DNA of 14,608 bases from Desulfobacterales bacterium (lineage in GTDB: Bacteria; Desulfobacterota; DSM-4660; Desulfatiglandales; B25-G16). A model generated the notes under the pieces. The model searched no databases. It had not been told where the DNA came from and saw only the letters and a list, made by a program, of their open reading frames with translations. The DNA is taken from the NCBI GenBank assembly GCA_013375385.1, contig JABXJY010000037.1, positions 1 through 14,608 of the forward strand, given 5' to 3'. Positions 1-6,394 of the stretch are shown here, piece by piece; position 1 is the stretch's first letter, and each line of letters begins with the position of its first letter. The position numbers and the translations under genes were made by a program.

Positions 1-138
1 AAGCCCCTCTGCCCCGGCGAGTTTTGATCCGGGAACACTATAGAGGAGCTTGAAGGCCGGTTCATGGTCAAAGAATTCCTCCCTTTTATCCCTGACCTCA
101 GGTGGAAAGATGTGAGTGTGGAAGTCTATAATCATCAT
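1..138 (-). CDS. Amidohydrolase-family metal-dependent hydrolase, N-terminal fragment
   Basis: Only the first 46 codons are present; the gene continues past the left edge of the window. The N-terminus reads MMIIDFHTHIFPP, and its DFHTH (His7 and His9) is the first metal-binding HxH strand of amidohydrolase-2 type TIM-barrel hydrolases. The next residues (about 20-45, including FKLLY and AGAEG) fit the same group, whose substrates are mostly unknown. The start ATG at 138-136 shares one base with the TAA stop of priA (TAATG), and a second ATG follows directly. There is no Shine-Dalgarno sequence, so translation probably depends on coupling to priA. The family call is firm for such a short piece; the substrate cannot be stated. 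Confidence 0.75.
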   Translation of the reverse strand, partial: MMIIDFHTHIFPPEVRDKREEFFDHEPAFKLLYSVPGSKLAGAEGL

Positions 139-2441
139 TACATCATCTGATATGGGTCAACATCGATTATTAATCTTACCCCGCTTGAACTTAGGGTTTT
201 GGCAGAGCCCTTATGTACCCCTTTCAGTAATAAGTTGAGGACCTTTGAAGAGTGAGATTTGATAAGGATCTGTTGCCGGTATTTCCCTTTTAGCTTTGCC
301 ATTGGGGCCTCAACTGGACCAAGAACCTCTAGATCCTTTTTACCCTTTTTCACCTCTCCTACCATGTCGCCAATTCTCATACCCATATGCTGCGCTATTT
401 TCTCCGTCTTGGTCTTGCTGTTTCCGAGGAAGCGCAAAATGGCCAATGAGGAAAATGGAGGATAGTTGAGCTGCCGCCTGAGACCTGTTTCCCGTGAAAA
501 AAACCTTTGATAGTCATGATCTCTTGCGGCAGTGATTGCATAGTGGGATGGATTGAATGTCTGGATCATTACCCTCCCGGGCGATTCTCCTCTTCCGGTC
601 CTCCCTGCTACCTGGGAGAGCAGGTGAAAGGTAATCTCTCCGGCGCGGAAATCTGGGCAACTGAGGGACAGGTCAGCAGAGATCACTCCAACAAGGGTTA
701 CATTGGGGAAGTCGTGGCCCTTGGTAACCATCTGTGTCCCGACGAGGATATCTGTTTCGTGCTGCGAGAATCGCCTCAAGACCTGTTGCACTTTACCCTT
801 ATATCTCATGGTATCCCTGTCCATTCTCTCCACCCGCGCCTCTGGAAATACCTCCCTTAATGTCTCCTCCACCCTTTCTGTGCCAAATCCATATGGTTTT
901 AGGTTCTGCCTGTTGCACAATGGGCATCTATCCGGGGGATGAATCCTAAACCCACAGTAATGGCAGAGCAGATTGTTTCCATACTTATGGTATGTCAGGC
1001 TCACCTCGCAGTTCGGGCACCTGACAGCCTCTCCGCAAAACCTGCACAGATAGAGGGCACTGAATCCCCTCCTGTTCAAAAATAGGATAATCTGTTTTCC
1101 GCTGGCCAGGTTTTCTCCAATAGCCTCCCTTAACGGTGGACTAATTATACTATCATCCCGCGCAGCGGGACTGCCCTCAAAACGTGTCATATCAATAATT
1201 GTTATATCCGGAAGTTCCCTCTTCAGGATCCTTTCTGGCATGGTAAGAAGGCCATATCTCCCACTCGCGGCGTTCCGGTAAGACTGTATCGAAGGGGTTC
1301 CAGAACCAAGCACGACAAGGGCATTGGCTAGTTTGCCCCTAACGATGGCAGCATCCCTGGCCTGGTAGCGGAATTTTTCCTCCTGCTTATAGGAAAGGTC
1401 ATGCTCCTCATCAACAATAATGAGTCCAGGCCTGGAGAGGGGGGCAAAGAGGGCAGATCTGGCACCTATGACTACATCGACCGCTCCCTTTACTATCTTC
1501 ATCCACTGATCGTATCTTTCTCCCAGTGAGAGACTGCTGTGAAGGATAGCCACCCTCCCGCTGAGCCGGGCCTTGAGGAGGGATGCCAGCGAAACAGTCA
1601 GGGCGATCTCCGGTACCATTATTATGGATTGCCGTCCAAGCTCCTTAGCAACCCTTACAGCATGGTAGTAGACCTCTGTTTTCCCACTCCCCGTTACTCC
1701 GTGCAAGAGATAGGTAAAAAAGGAATTCTCCCTGAGCTTCACTGTTATCTTCTCTAAGAGCTCTTTCTGCTTTGAATTGAGAGATGGTGGGTAGGGGGAA
1801 ACAAGGAGGGTTTCACCTGCTATGTCCCTTACAACCGGCCTGAGAGATTTTTTTAGGAGGCCCTTCTTAACCCATTTATCTACGAGGTAGGCCCCATTAC
1901 TAAAGGCCTCCGTTACCTCACGTAAGGAGACCTCTTTCCTTTTGATAATCATCTCCAGGAATTCAGGCTCGTTTTTTGCTACCCTTTTATGGTCAAAAAG
2001 AGACCTTTCTATAGTAGCACCTCTCTTTACTGTGATAAACACCCTCTTTAAGAGGCCAACCCTGTCCAGCCATCCCCTTGAGGGCATCTCGGTGCCATCC
2101 GGGACATTCACATTTAAACCTGTTGGAAGGGCTGTTTTAATTATGAGGCCGATTGGATAGTGGTAATAGTTGGCCAGCCATTCAAAGAATTCGACCATAT
2201 TTGGCGGGAAAAGGGGGTAGGGATCACTGACATTGATTATGTCCTTTAGGCCTTTTCTGTCTTTAGGCGGGATAATTCTGAGGATATAGCCGGTCACCTT
2301 CCTCCCTGAGAAGGGAACAAGGACCCTTTTGCCCACCTCTGCCTTCTTTATGAAATCACCCGTTACCGTATAGGTGAATGTGGCGCTGACCGGAAGCGTC
2401 ACGGCGACCTGAATATATGTCTTTTCTGAGGATTCATCCAT
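138..2441 (-). CDS. priA: Primosomal protein N' (replication restart helicase PriA)
   Basis: PriA is a 3'-to-5' DNA helicase that recognises stalled forks and starts primosome reassembly in the cytoplasm. From the chosen start the protein has 767 residues (E. coli 732). An N-terminal 3'-end DNA-binding domain begins at about residue 10 (QVAVTLPVSATFTY). Visible motifs are Walker A GVTGSGKT (248-255), DEEH (344-347), GSGTPS (379-384), motif V GTQMVTKGHDFP (568-579) and motif VI QVAGRTGRG (610-618). Eight cysteines in four pairs (466/469, 475/478, 493/496, 506/509) form the two-zinc binding region. All key residues are intact. The frame stays open upstream to 2579, but those 46 codons read through a palindrome and look non-coding, so I start at ATG 2441, although its ribosome binding site is weak. 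It is the third gene of a leftward cluster and overlaps the next gene by 1 nt. Confidence 0.97.
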   Translation of the reverse strand: MDESSEKTYIQVAVTLPVSATFTYTVTGDFIKKAEVGKRVLVPFSGRKVTGYILRIIPPKDRKGLKDIINVSDPYPLFPPNMVEFFEWLANYYHYPIGLIIKTALPTGLNVNVPDGTEMPSRGWLDRVGLLKRVFITVKRGATIERSLFDHKRVAKNEPEFLEMIIKRKEVSLREVTEAFSNGAYLVDKWVKKGLLKKSLRPVVRDIAGETLLVSPYPPSLNSKQKELLEKITVKLRENSFFTYLLHGVTGSGKTEVYYHAVRVAKELGRQSIIMVPEIALTVSLASLLKARLSGRVAILHSSLSLGERYDQWMKIVKGAVDVVIGARSALFAPLSRPGLIIVDEEHDLSYKQEEKFRYQARDAAIVRGKLANALVVLGSGTPSIQSYRNAASGRYGLLTMPERILKRELPDITIIDMTRFEGSPAARDDSIISPPLREAIGENLASGKQIILFLNRRGFSALYLCRFCGEAVRCPNCEVSLTYHKYGNNLLCHYCGFRIHPPDRCPLCNRQNLKPYGFGTERVEETLREVFPEARVERMDRDTMRYKGKVQQVLRRFSQHETDILVGTQMVTKGHDFPNVTLVGVISADLSLSCPDFRAGEITFHLLSQVAGRTGRGESPGRVMIQTFNPSHYAITAARDHDYQRFFSRETGLRRQLNYPPFSSLAILRFLGNSKTKTEKIAQHMGMRIGDMVGEVKKGKKDLEVLGPVEAPMAKLKGKYRQQILIKSHSSKVLNLLLKGVHKGSAKTLSSSGVRLIIDVDPYQMM

Positions 2442-2507
2442 GACCGATGGTGGATTTCTCTCGCCCGCTCCTTGCAGTCGCTTGAGCTCACAGAGATAAA
2501 GAGTTCG

Positions 2508-2527
2508 GCCTGATTTCCGCATCAGGC
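2508..2527. repeat. Small inverted repeat in the priA leader
   Basis: GCCTGAT (2508-2514) and ATCAGGC (2521-2527) form a perfect 7-bp stem around the 6-nt loop TTCCGC. It lies 67 bp upstream of the chosen priA start, in a stretch without a convincing gene. No T-run follows on the minus strand, so it is not a classical terminator. It may be a regulatory hairpin of the priA leader or a repeat remnant. Confidence 0.5.
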
Positions 2528-2589
2528 GGATCGGGCCAAATACTTCCCCCAGAGGCGGAACGAGGCAAACTTCCAGCAAGAGCTAGATG

Positions 2590-2634
2590 GAGCATTGATC
2601 TGGATTGCCCCCTCAGCAATCCAGATCAATGCTC
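2590..2634. repeat. Perfect 19-bp inverted repeat between the LolA-like gene and priA
   Basis: The arms are 2590-2608 (GAGCATTGATCTGGATTGC) and 2616-2634, exact reverse complements with no mismatch, separated by the 7-nt loop CCCCTCA. The hairpin begins 42 bp after the stop of the LolA-like gene and lies 149 bp before the priA start, so a transcript crossing this operon would fold here. No T-tract follows on either strand, which argues against a simple intrinsic terminator. It could be an RNA-processing or stability element that separates expression of priA from the envelope genes, or a palindromic mobile-repeat relic. Confidence 0.85.
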
Positions 2635-2658
2635 TGTGTCCTGTGCTCTCTGTGAGAG
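2632..2658. repeat. CTCTGTG short imperfect tandem repeat
   Basis: CTCTGTG (2632-2638), CTGTG (2641-2645) and CTCTGTG (2648-2654) repeat with a period of 7-9 nt, and GAGAG closes a 5-bp mini-hairpin with CTCTC (2646-2658). The first unit overlaps the end of the 19-bp palindrome. It is non-coding and lies between the LolA-like gene and priA. It resembles low-complexity dispersed intergenic repeats of environmental bacteria, but that comparison is from memory. Confidence 0.45.
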
Positions 2659-2675
2659 ATAAAAGGGATTCTTGA

Positions 2676-3428
2676 TTACTGCTTGTCTGCTTTAAGCCCT
2701 CTCTTACCAAATTGGGATCTGATCAGGGGTATGTCAAATAGAGACAAATCAATAGATGGGTTTGCTGTGATGTCCTTTGCGTTATATTCCTCTGTAATAG
2801 CCCCATTGGATGAATAGACGATCCTGTAGGGATACCAGGTCTGCCCCTTGAGCTCCCGGTAATCGGAAAAACGGAAAAGGACATTACCATATTGGAGAAG
2901 GAGGGGCAAGAATAGGTCCTTATCAACAAGAAGCTTGGGGCTCCCCTCTTCTTTGTCCCCAATCAGGTATGCTATTCGACCCTCAAACCTTGTGAGGGAT
3001 GCCTTATCCAGGTTTATACCCACTGCCTTAAGTCTTTTCAATAATCGCTCTGGATCTTGGGCTAACATAAGGAAACGATACAGGGGATCCTGACTCTCCC
3101 CCTCGGAGGCAATCTCCCTGTCAACAATTCTCAAGGTTTTGGTGCCCTTATGGATGATGAGACGTTTACTGGGTTGGCCCGCGATCTCTGACCTGTAGAA
3201 AGCTGGAGACCTCAAATAGAGGATCTCCCCAAATACCTTTTCCTCTTGTTGATCCAGGTCCTTGATTTTAGTAAGTTGGACTATCTTTAATGTCTTTATA
3301 GTGGCGAATTTATTGGCCATAAATTCTATAATCTGAGATGGGGGAAGTATATAGGGGTATCCAATTGATGATAGAACAGGTAACGTAGTTAAAGATAACA
3401 CAATCAAGAAGTATGATATTTTTGCCAT
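2676..3428 (-). CDS. Secreted LolA-like (outer-membrane lipoprotein-sorting type) protein
   Basis: This 250-residue protein begins with Lys3 and a hydrophobic signal segment (residues 5-22) that would export it to the periplasm. I see no clear lipobox cysteine. The rest (about 30-240) has the pattern of the LolA/LolB-like half-barrel group: an N-terminal helix (IIEFMANKFATIKTLKIVQ), then beta strands such as GEILYLRSPAFYRSEI, RLIIHKGTKTLRIVD, KLLVDKDLFLPLLLQY and WYPYRIVY. Such proteins bind lipid acyl chains or lipoproteins, and the exact ligand is not readable here. The gene overlaps the upstream M23 endopeptidase by 25 nt. The sequence GGAGGAGGT directly before the ATG is a strong though very close ribosome binding site. 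The context suggests a shared envelope role. The family call rests on fold-like pattern and is moderate. Confidence 0.6.
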   Translation of the reverse strand: MAKISYFLIVLSLTTLPVLSSIGYPYILPPSQIIEFMANKFATIKTLKIVQLTKIKDLDQQEEKVFGEILYLRSPAFYRSEIAGQPSKRLIIHKGTKTLRIVDREIASEGESQDPLYRFLMLAQDPERLLKRLKAVGINLDKASLTRFEGRIAYLIGDKEEGSPKLLVDKDLFLPLLLQYGNVLFRFSDYRELKGQTWYPYRIVYSSNGAITEEYNAKDITANPSIDLSLFDIPLIRSQFGKRGLKADKQ

Positions 3429-4726
3429 ACCTCCTCCATCTGGACGACCAGCTCATTAAACCTCTTCCTGTCTGCTCTATCCAATCGAAAGGCAGGGGGA
3501 GATTTGATTCTGAGGGGATCTACAAACCTTCCCCTCTCACTTACGCTAAAGTCAAGGTGGGGTCCCGTTGACAGTCCGGATGAACCAACGTAGCCGATCA
3601 CATCACCTTGCCTCACCCTTGAACCTTTCTTGAGACCCTTTGCAAACTTGCTGAAATGCCCGTAGCCAGTTTGGTATCTATGGTTGTGCCGTATCCTTAT
3701 GTAGCGTCCATATCCACTCTTCCATCCAATAAAAGATATCCGGCCCCTTGCTACAGACTCCACCGGTGTTCCGGTGGGCGCAGCATAATCAATGTCATGG
3801 TGGGGCCTGTAGATCTTCAAAATCGGATGGAACCTCCTTGAAGAGAAGTAAGAGCTGATCCTGCTATATCTCAGGGGAGATTTCAGAAAGGCCTTTCTTA
3901 GGCTTCTCCCCTTCCTGTCATAATAGCCTGATCTACCTTTAGAATCAGTAAAATAAAAGGATTCGTGAACCCTCTTCTGATTGACAAACCTGATTGCAAG
4001 CACCTTTCCATGGCCTATACATTTCCCCTGCCTGTAGTACCTATTAAGAACTACCTGAAAAGTATCTCCTGGCCTGATATCAACCAAAAAGTCTATGTCC
4101 CACGCAAGGATATCTGCAATCTCCATAATAACCTCAGAGGGGATACCCCTGTCAATAGCGGATTGATAAAAGGAGTTAGAAACCCCTCCACTAATTGCGG
4201 TTGGAATGGTTATCTTCAAGGGAGAAGTAAGGCTCGGGAGGAAATCATCACCATTCCTGATAATAGGGAGGGTCTTCTCTGGTGATAGATGCAGGGAAAT
4301 CTTTTCTACTTTCCCGCTCTTTTTATTGAGCCAGATATCCACTATCTGGCCTGGTCTGGTCTTGGACATATTGAAGAACGGCCTAATTGCCTCATCTATT
4401 CGTATGATGTGCAGAGCTGAGAGGCCGTATCCAGCCAAAATCTCGTAAAATGTTTTACCCTTTACAAAGCGTTCTCTTATCCTTTTATGGTTAAAAGACC
4501 AGTTCTGCCTTGACTCAAAATAATCACTATAGCTGACCAAGGAAGGAGCAATGAATTCCTCTGTGGCTGCTATATCATCACCTGATCGGAAAAGAATGAG
4601 GAAGAATACAACAATCATTGCAATGGTAATAGAGAGGAGAAAAATTCTATCCCATCTGAGGGAAGGTAAAGTACAAGATGGTTTCTTTTTACTTCTGCAT
4701 AATGATTTGATAAAAATAGTTGACAT
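3404..4726 (-). CDS. M23 murein DD-endopeptidase, MepM/Csd3-like, membrane anchored
   Basis: This 440-residue protein has the same length as E. coli MepM. A basic cytoplasmic N-terminus is followed by one membrane segment (about 27-46). A LysM/OapA-like region covers about 85-145 and a Csd3-type second N-terminal domain about 175-260. The LytM/M23 zinc peptidase domain spans about 295-405 and would cleave peptide crosslinks of periplasmic peptidoglycan. Metal and catalytic positions are His309 and Asp313 (HHDID), His357 (GYGHF) and His390 (TGPHLD). The canonical HxH is HxD here: Asp392 replaces the third zinc ligand His, which may still bind metal. It is first in the leftward operon, behind a good sigma70-like promoter, and overlaps the LolA-like gene by 25 nt. 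Its own ribosome binding site (AAAGAAA) is weak. Confidence 0.92.
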   Translation of the reverse strand: MSTIFIKSLCRSKKKPSCTLPSLRWDRIFLLSITIAMIVVFFLILFRSGDDIAATEEFIAPSLVSYSDYFESRQNWSFNHKRIRERFVKGKTFYEILAGYGLSALHIIRIDEAIRPFFNMSKTRPGQIVDIWLNKKSGKVEKISLHLSPEKTLPIIRNGDDFLPSLTSPLKITIPTAISGGVSNSFYQSAIDRGIPSEVIMEIADILAWDIDFLVDIRPGDTFQVVLNRYYRQGKCIGHGKVLAIRFVNQKRVHESFYFTDSKGRSGYYDRKGRSLRKAFLKSPLRYSRISSYFSSRRFHPILKIYRPHHDIDYAAPTGTPVESVARGRISFIGWKSGYGRYIRIRHNHRYQTGYGHFSKFAKGLKKGSRVRQGDVIGYVGSSGLSTGPHLDFSVSERGRFVDPLRIKSPPAFRLDRADRKRFNELVVQMEEVWQKYHTS

Positions 4727-4748
4727 ATTAATTTCTTTATGTTATTAA
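4720..4748 (+). promoter_or_regulatory. Possible sigma70-like promoter for the small Cys-rich gene
   Basis: TTGACA (4720-4725) is a perfect -35 match. After 17 nt comes TATTAA (4743-4748), only a 4/6 match to the -10 consensus. It points rightward to the ATG at 4813. The -35 hexamer overlaps the start codon of the divergent M23 gene, and the surroundings are very AT-rich, so chance matches are likely. Confidence 0.4.
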
Positions 4749-4756
4749 ATATAAAA

Positions 4757-4785
4757 ATTATAGCATAAATATGCTTAATTGTAAA
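4757..4785 (-). promoter_or_regulatory. Sigma70-like promoter for the M23-LolA-like-priA operon, with palindrome in the spacer
   Basis: Read on the minus strand, TTTACA (4785-4780; 5/6) is followed by a 17-nt spacer and a perfect TATAAT (4762-4757), about 30 nt upstream of the M23 start codon. The spacer and the edge of the -10 contain AGCATA-AA-TATGCT (4762-4775), a 6-bp palindrome placed where a repressor would block polymerase. Confidence 0.65.
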
Positions 4786-4812
4786 CAACTTTATCTTTAG
4801 AAAGGATAGCTA

Positions 4813-5010
4813 ATGGCTGATTATTTGTTTTGCACGAGGAAGAAGAATAATCCGCGGATAAATGTTCGAATATGCAAGGAAAAATGTCCTCTTAAAGACA
4901 GGTGTCCAGAGTTTCTGGCCTATCAAGAGAGGTCCGGCAATCAATCCTCCATCCTAAATTCGAGATTGATCATATCACCTCTTTTGAATCCCATGGCGTC
5001 AGAGAATTGA
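4813..5010 (+). CDS. Small Cys-rich hypothetical protein (65 aa)
   Basis: I do not recognise a named family. A good ribosome binding site (AAAGGA at 4801-4806, 6 nt spacing) precedes the ATG, and it is the only gene candidate on the plus strand here. The first 40 residues hold four cysteines, Cys7, Cys21, Cys25 and Cys31 (C-x13-C-x3-C-x5-C, within RICKEKCPLKDRCPEF), in a basic context that suggests a small zinc- or Fe-S-binding fold. The last 25 residues look featureless. It is divergent from the M23 operon and convergent with the DUF362 gene, 33 bp away. A real small gene is more likely than not. It could also be the surviving N-terminus of a longer gene. Confidence 0.5.
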   Translation: MADYLFCTRKKNNPRINVRICKEKCPLKDRCPEFLAYQERSGNQSSILNSRLIISPLLNPMASEN

Positions 5011-5043
5011 ATCCCGCCAGTTCACAAAGGAGATATCAACGTT

Positions 5044-6153
5044 CTAGATCTCTATCAATTCATAACTACGGGTCCCCAGGCCTATCTTCTGGGCGTAATC
5101 GAGTTGAAACCCCCAATCTATCTCAGGATAAAGACCCCGAAATTTATCCTCCCCTGGCATGGTATTCACCTTAAGGCATGAGCCATGTAATCCAGCCTGC
5201 TGGTTAACCATATCGGCTGAAGCCTGATCAATGGCTACTGGGTCAGTGGAGGCCACCATACCGATATCAGGCACTATTGAGGCATCGGTATATCTGTTGC
5301 AGTCGCACAATGGTGATATCTGGGTTAAGAAGTTGATGAAGAATGCCCTTCCCTCCTTTTCTTTAAGGACTCCAAAGGCATATTCCACCATCTTCTTTTG
5401 TATAATAGGTATATCCCTGCTCCACCGAACACCGATTGCTGATTTGGGACAGATAATTATGCATTCACCACAGCCAATGCACTTTTTTGGATCAATACCC
5501 GCCTTTTCCTCTTTAACGGAAATAGCCTCCTGCGCACAGGACGCCGCACACTCACCACAGCCAGTGCATCTCTTCTTATTCATCTTAGGTGAAAGATCAG
5601 AGTGCTGTTCAAGCTTGCCATGCCTGGAGGCACAACCCATGCCTATATTCTTGATTGTTCCAGCAAAACCTGTGAGCCCATGCCCCTTAAAATGGGCGAC
5701 ACCTATCAATACATTTGCATCTATTATCTCTTTGCCTATCTCCACCAGCTCAAACATTTCCTGATCTATCCGTACCTTAACTGAAGATGAACCTCTCAAG
5801 CCATCCGCAATAATAATGGGAGCATTCACTACGGAGTACGCAAAACCGTTCTCTATGGCAGTCACTATATGAGAAACACTATGACTTCTTGACCCTCTAT
5901 AGAGAGTATTGGTATCGGTTAAGAAAGGGAAACCACCTAATTCCTTTATTCTGTCTACTATCCGGCGAATGAAGATAGGCCTGATAAAGCCGGTGGTGCC
6001 CTCCTCACCAAAATGAAGCTTGATAGCCACCAGATTACGAGGACTTACCGCTTTATCCATGCCTGCTTGATGCAAGAGCTGTTTCAGTTTTGCAAACATA
6101 TTTCTATTAGCAGTAGCCCTTAAATCGGAAAAAAATACCTTGCTTGGTGTCAT
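5044..6153 (-). CDS. DUF362 domain protein with 2x[4Fe-4S] ferredoxin domain
   Basis: This 369-residue cytoplasmic iron-sulphur protein is of the DUF362 type common in strict anaerobes. The DUF362 region spans about residues 5-190 (VAIKLHFGEEGTTGFIRP, FPFLTDTNTLYRG, VAHFKGHGLTGFAGTIKNIG) and resumes at about 290-330 (DIGMVASTDPVAIDQASAD). Inserted between is a bacterial ferredoxin module with two CxxCxxCxxxC motifs (Cys196/199/202/206 and Cys225/228/231/235), each expected to hold a 4Fe-4S cluster. Additional conserved-looking cysteines are Cys174 and the pair Cys283/Cys285. The biochemical function of the family is not established; electron transfer is inferred. I start at ATG 6153 because AGGAAGGAGGG (6167-6157) lies just upstream; an in-frame ATG at 6192 would place that sequence inside the protein. 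It is monocistronic as far as can be seen. Confidence 0.88.
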   Translation of the reverse strand: MTPSKVFFSDLRATANRNMFAKLKQLLHQAGMDKAVSPRNLVAIKLHFGEEGTTGFIRPIFIRRIVDRIKELGGFPFLTDTNTLYRGSRSHSVSHIVTAIENGFAYSVVNAPIIIADGLRGSSSVKVRIDQEMFELVEIGKEIIDANVLIGVAHFKGHGLTGFAGTIKNIGMGCASRHGKLEQHSDLSPKMNKKRCTGCGECAASCAQEAISVKEEKAGIDPKKCIGCGECIIICPKSAIGVRWSRDIPIIQKKMVEYAFGVLKEKEGRAFFINFLTQISPLCDCNRYTDASIVPDIGMVASTDPVAIDQASADMVNQQAGLHGSCLKVNTMPGEDKFRGLYPEIDWGFQLDYAQKIGLGTRSYELIEI

Positions 6154-6226
6154 TGCCCCTCCTTCCTGTCCCGACAAAGCCAACAAAATCAAAGTGAGCT
6201 AACTCTGTAGTAATTCCTGAATTTCT

Positions 6227-6250
6227 CAATCGCCCAGGTTTAGGCGATCG
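6227..6250. repeat. Inverted repeat in the DUF362-rhodanese divergent region
   Basis: ATCGCC (6229-6234) and GGCGAT (6243-6248) pair around the 8-nt loop CAGGTTTA; on the minus-strand transcript the stem extends to 8 pairs with one G-U. It is the GC-rich island of an otherwise AT-rich 241-bp region (6154-6394), 74 bp upstream of the DUF362 start. It could be an operator or a leader hairpin. Nothing else in that region stands out besides the rhodanese promoter. Confidence 0.4.
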
Positions 6251-6309
6251 ACCCAACAAACTCAAAAAACACAAATAGCAAAATCAAGTAAAAACAATAG
6301 AGTTTTTTA

Positions 6310-6337
6310 TTGACAAACAAAGACAACTCTGTTTAAT
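6310..6337 (+). promoter_or_regulatory. Sigma70-like promoter for the rhodanese-like gene
   Basis: TTGACA (6310-6315, perfect) and TTTAAT (6332-6337, 5/6) are separated by 16 nt and lie 57 nt upstream of the ATG at 6395. The 6-bp inverted repeat AGAGTT (6299-6304) / AACTCT (6325-6330) brackets the -35 box and could be an operator, though six bases is weak evidence in AT-rich DNA. Confidence 0.55.
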
Positions 6338-6394
6338 TCAGTCGTAATCTTAGATAAGATAGTTAAAAAATAGTCAAGGAGAACGCTGATCAAT

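Noticed and set aside
2442..2579. 46-codon in-frame extension of priA to an upstream ATG
   Set aside because: It reads through a 7-bp hairpin, has no resemblance to PriA, and PriA proteins normally begin just before the QVAVTLPVSATF-like strand, which fits ATG 2441.
2590..2634. Intrinsic terminator for the M23-LolA-like pair
   Set aside because: The stem is perfect but no T-run follows on the minus strand (CATCTAGC follows), so I report it as a repeat or hairpin only.
2522..2710. 62-residue open frame on the minus strand across the palindrome
   Set aside because: It overlaps the 3' end of the LolA-like gene and the inverted repeats, has no good ribosome binding site and no protein-like features.
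4902..5174. 90-residue plus-strand frame antisense to the 3' end of the DUF362 gene
   Set aside because: It overlaps the small Cys-rich gene in another frame and runs antisense to strongly coding DUF362 sequence; its composition is low-complexity Ser/Arg/Pro.
6154..6192. Start of the DUF362 gene at the upstream ATG 6192
   Set aside because: The strong Shine-Dalgarno sequence at 6157-6167 would be coding; ATG 6153 fits it directly.
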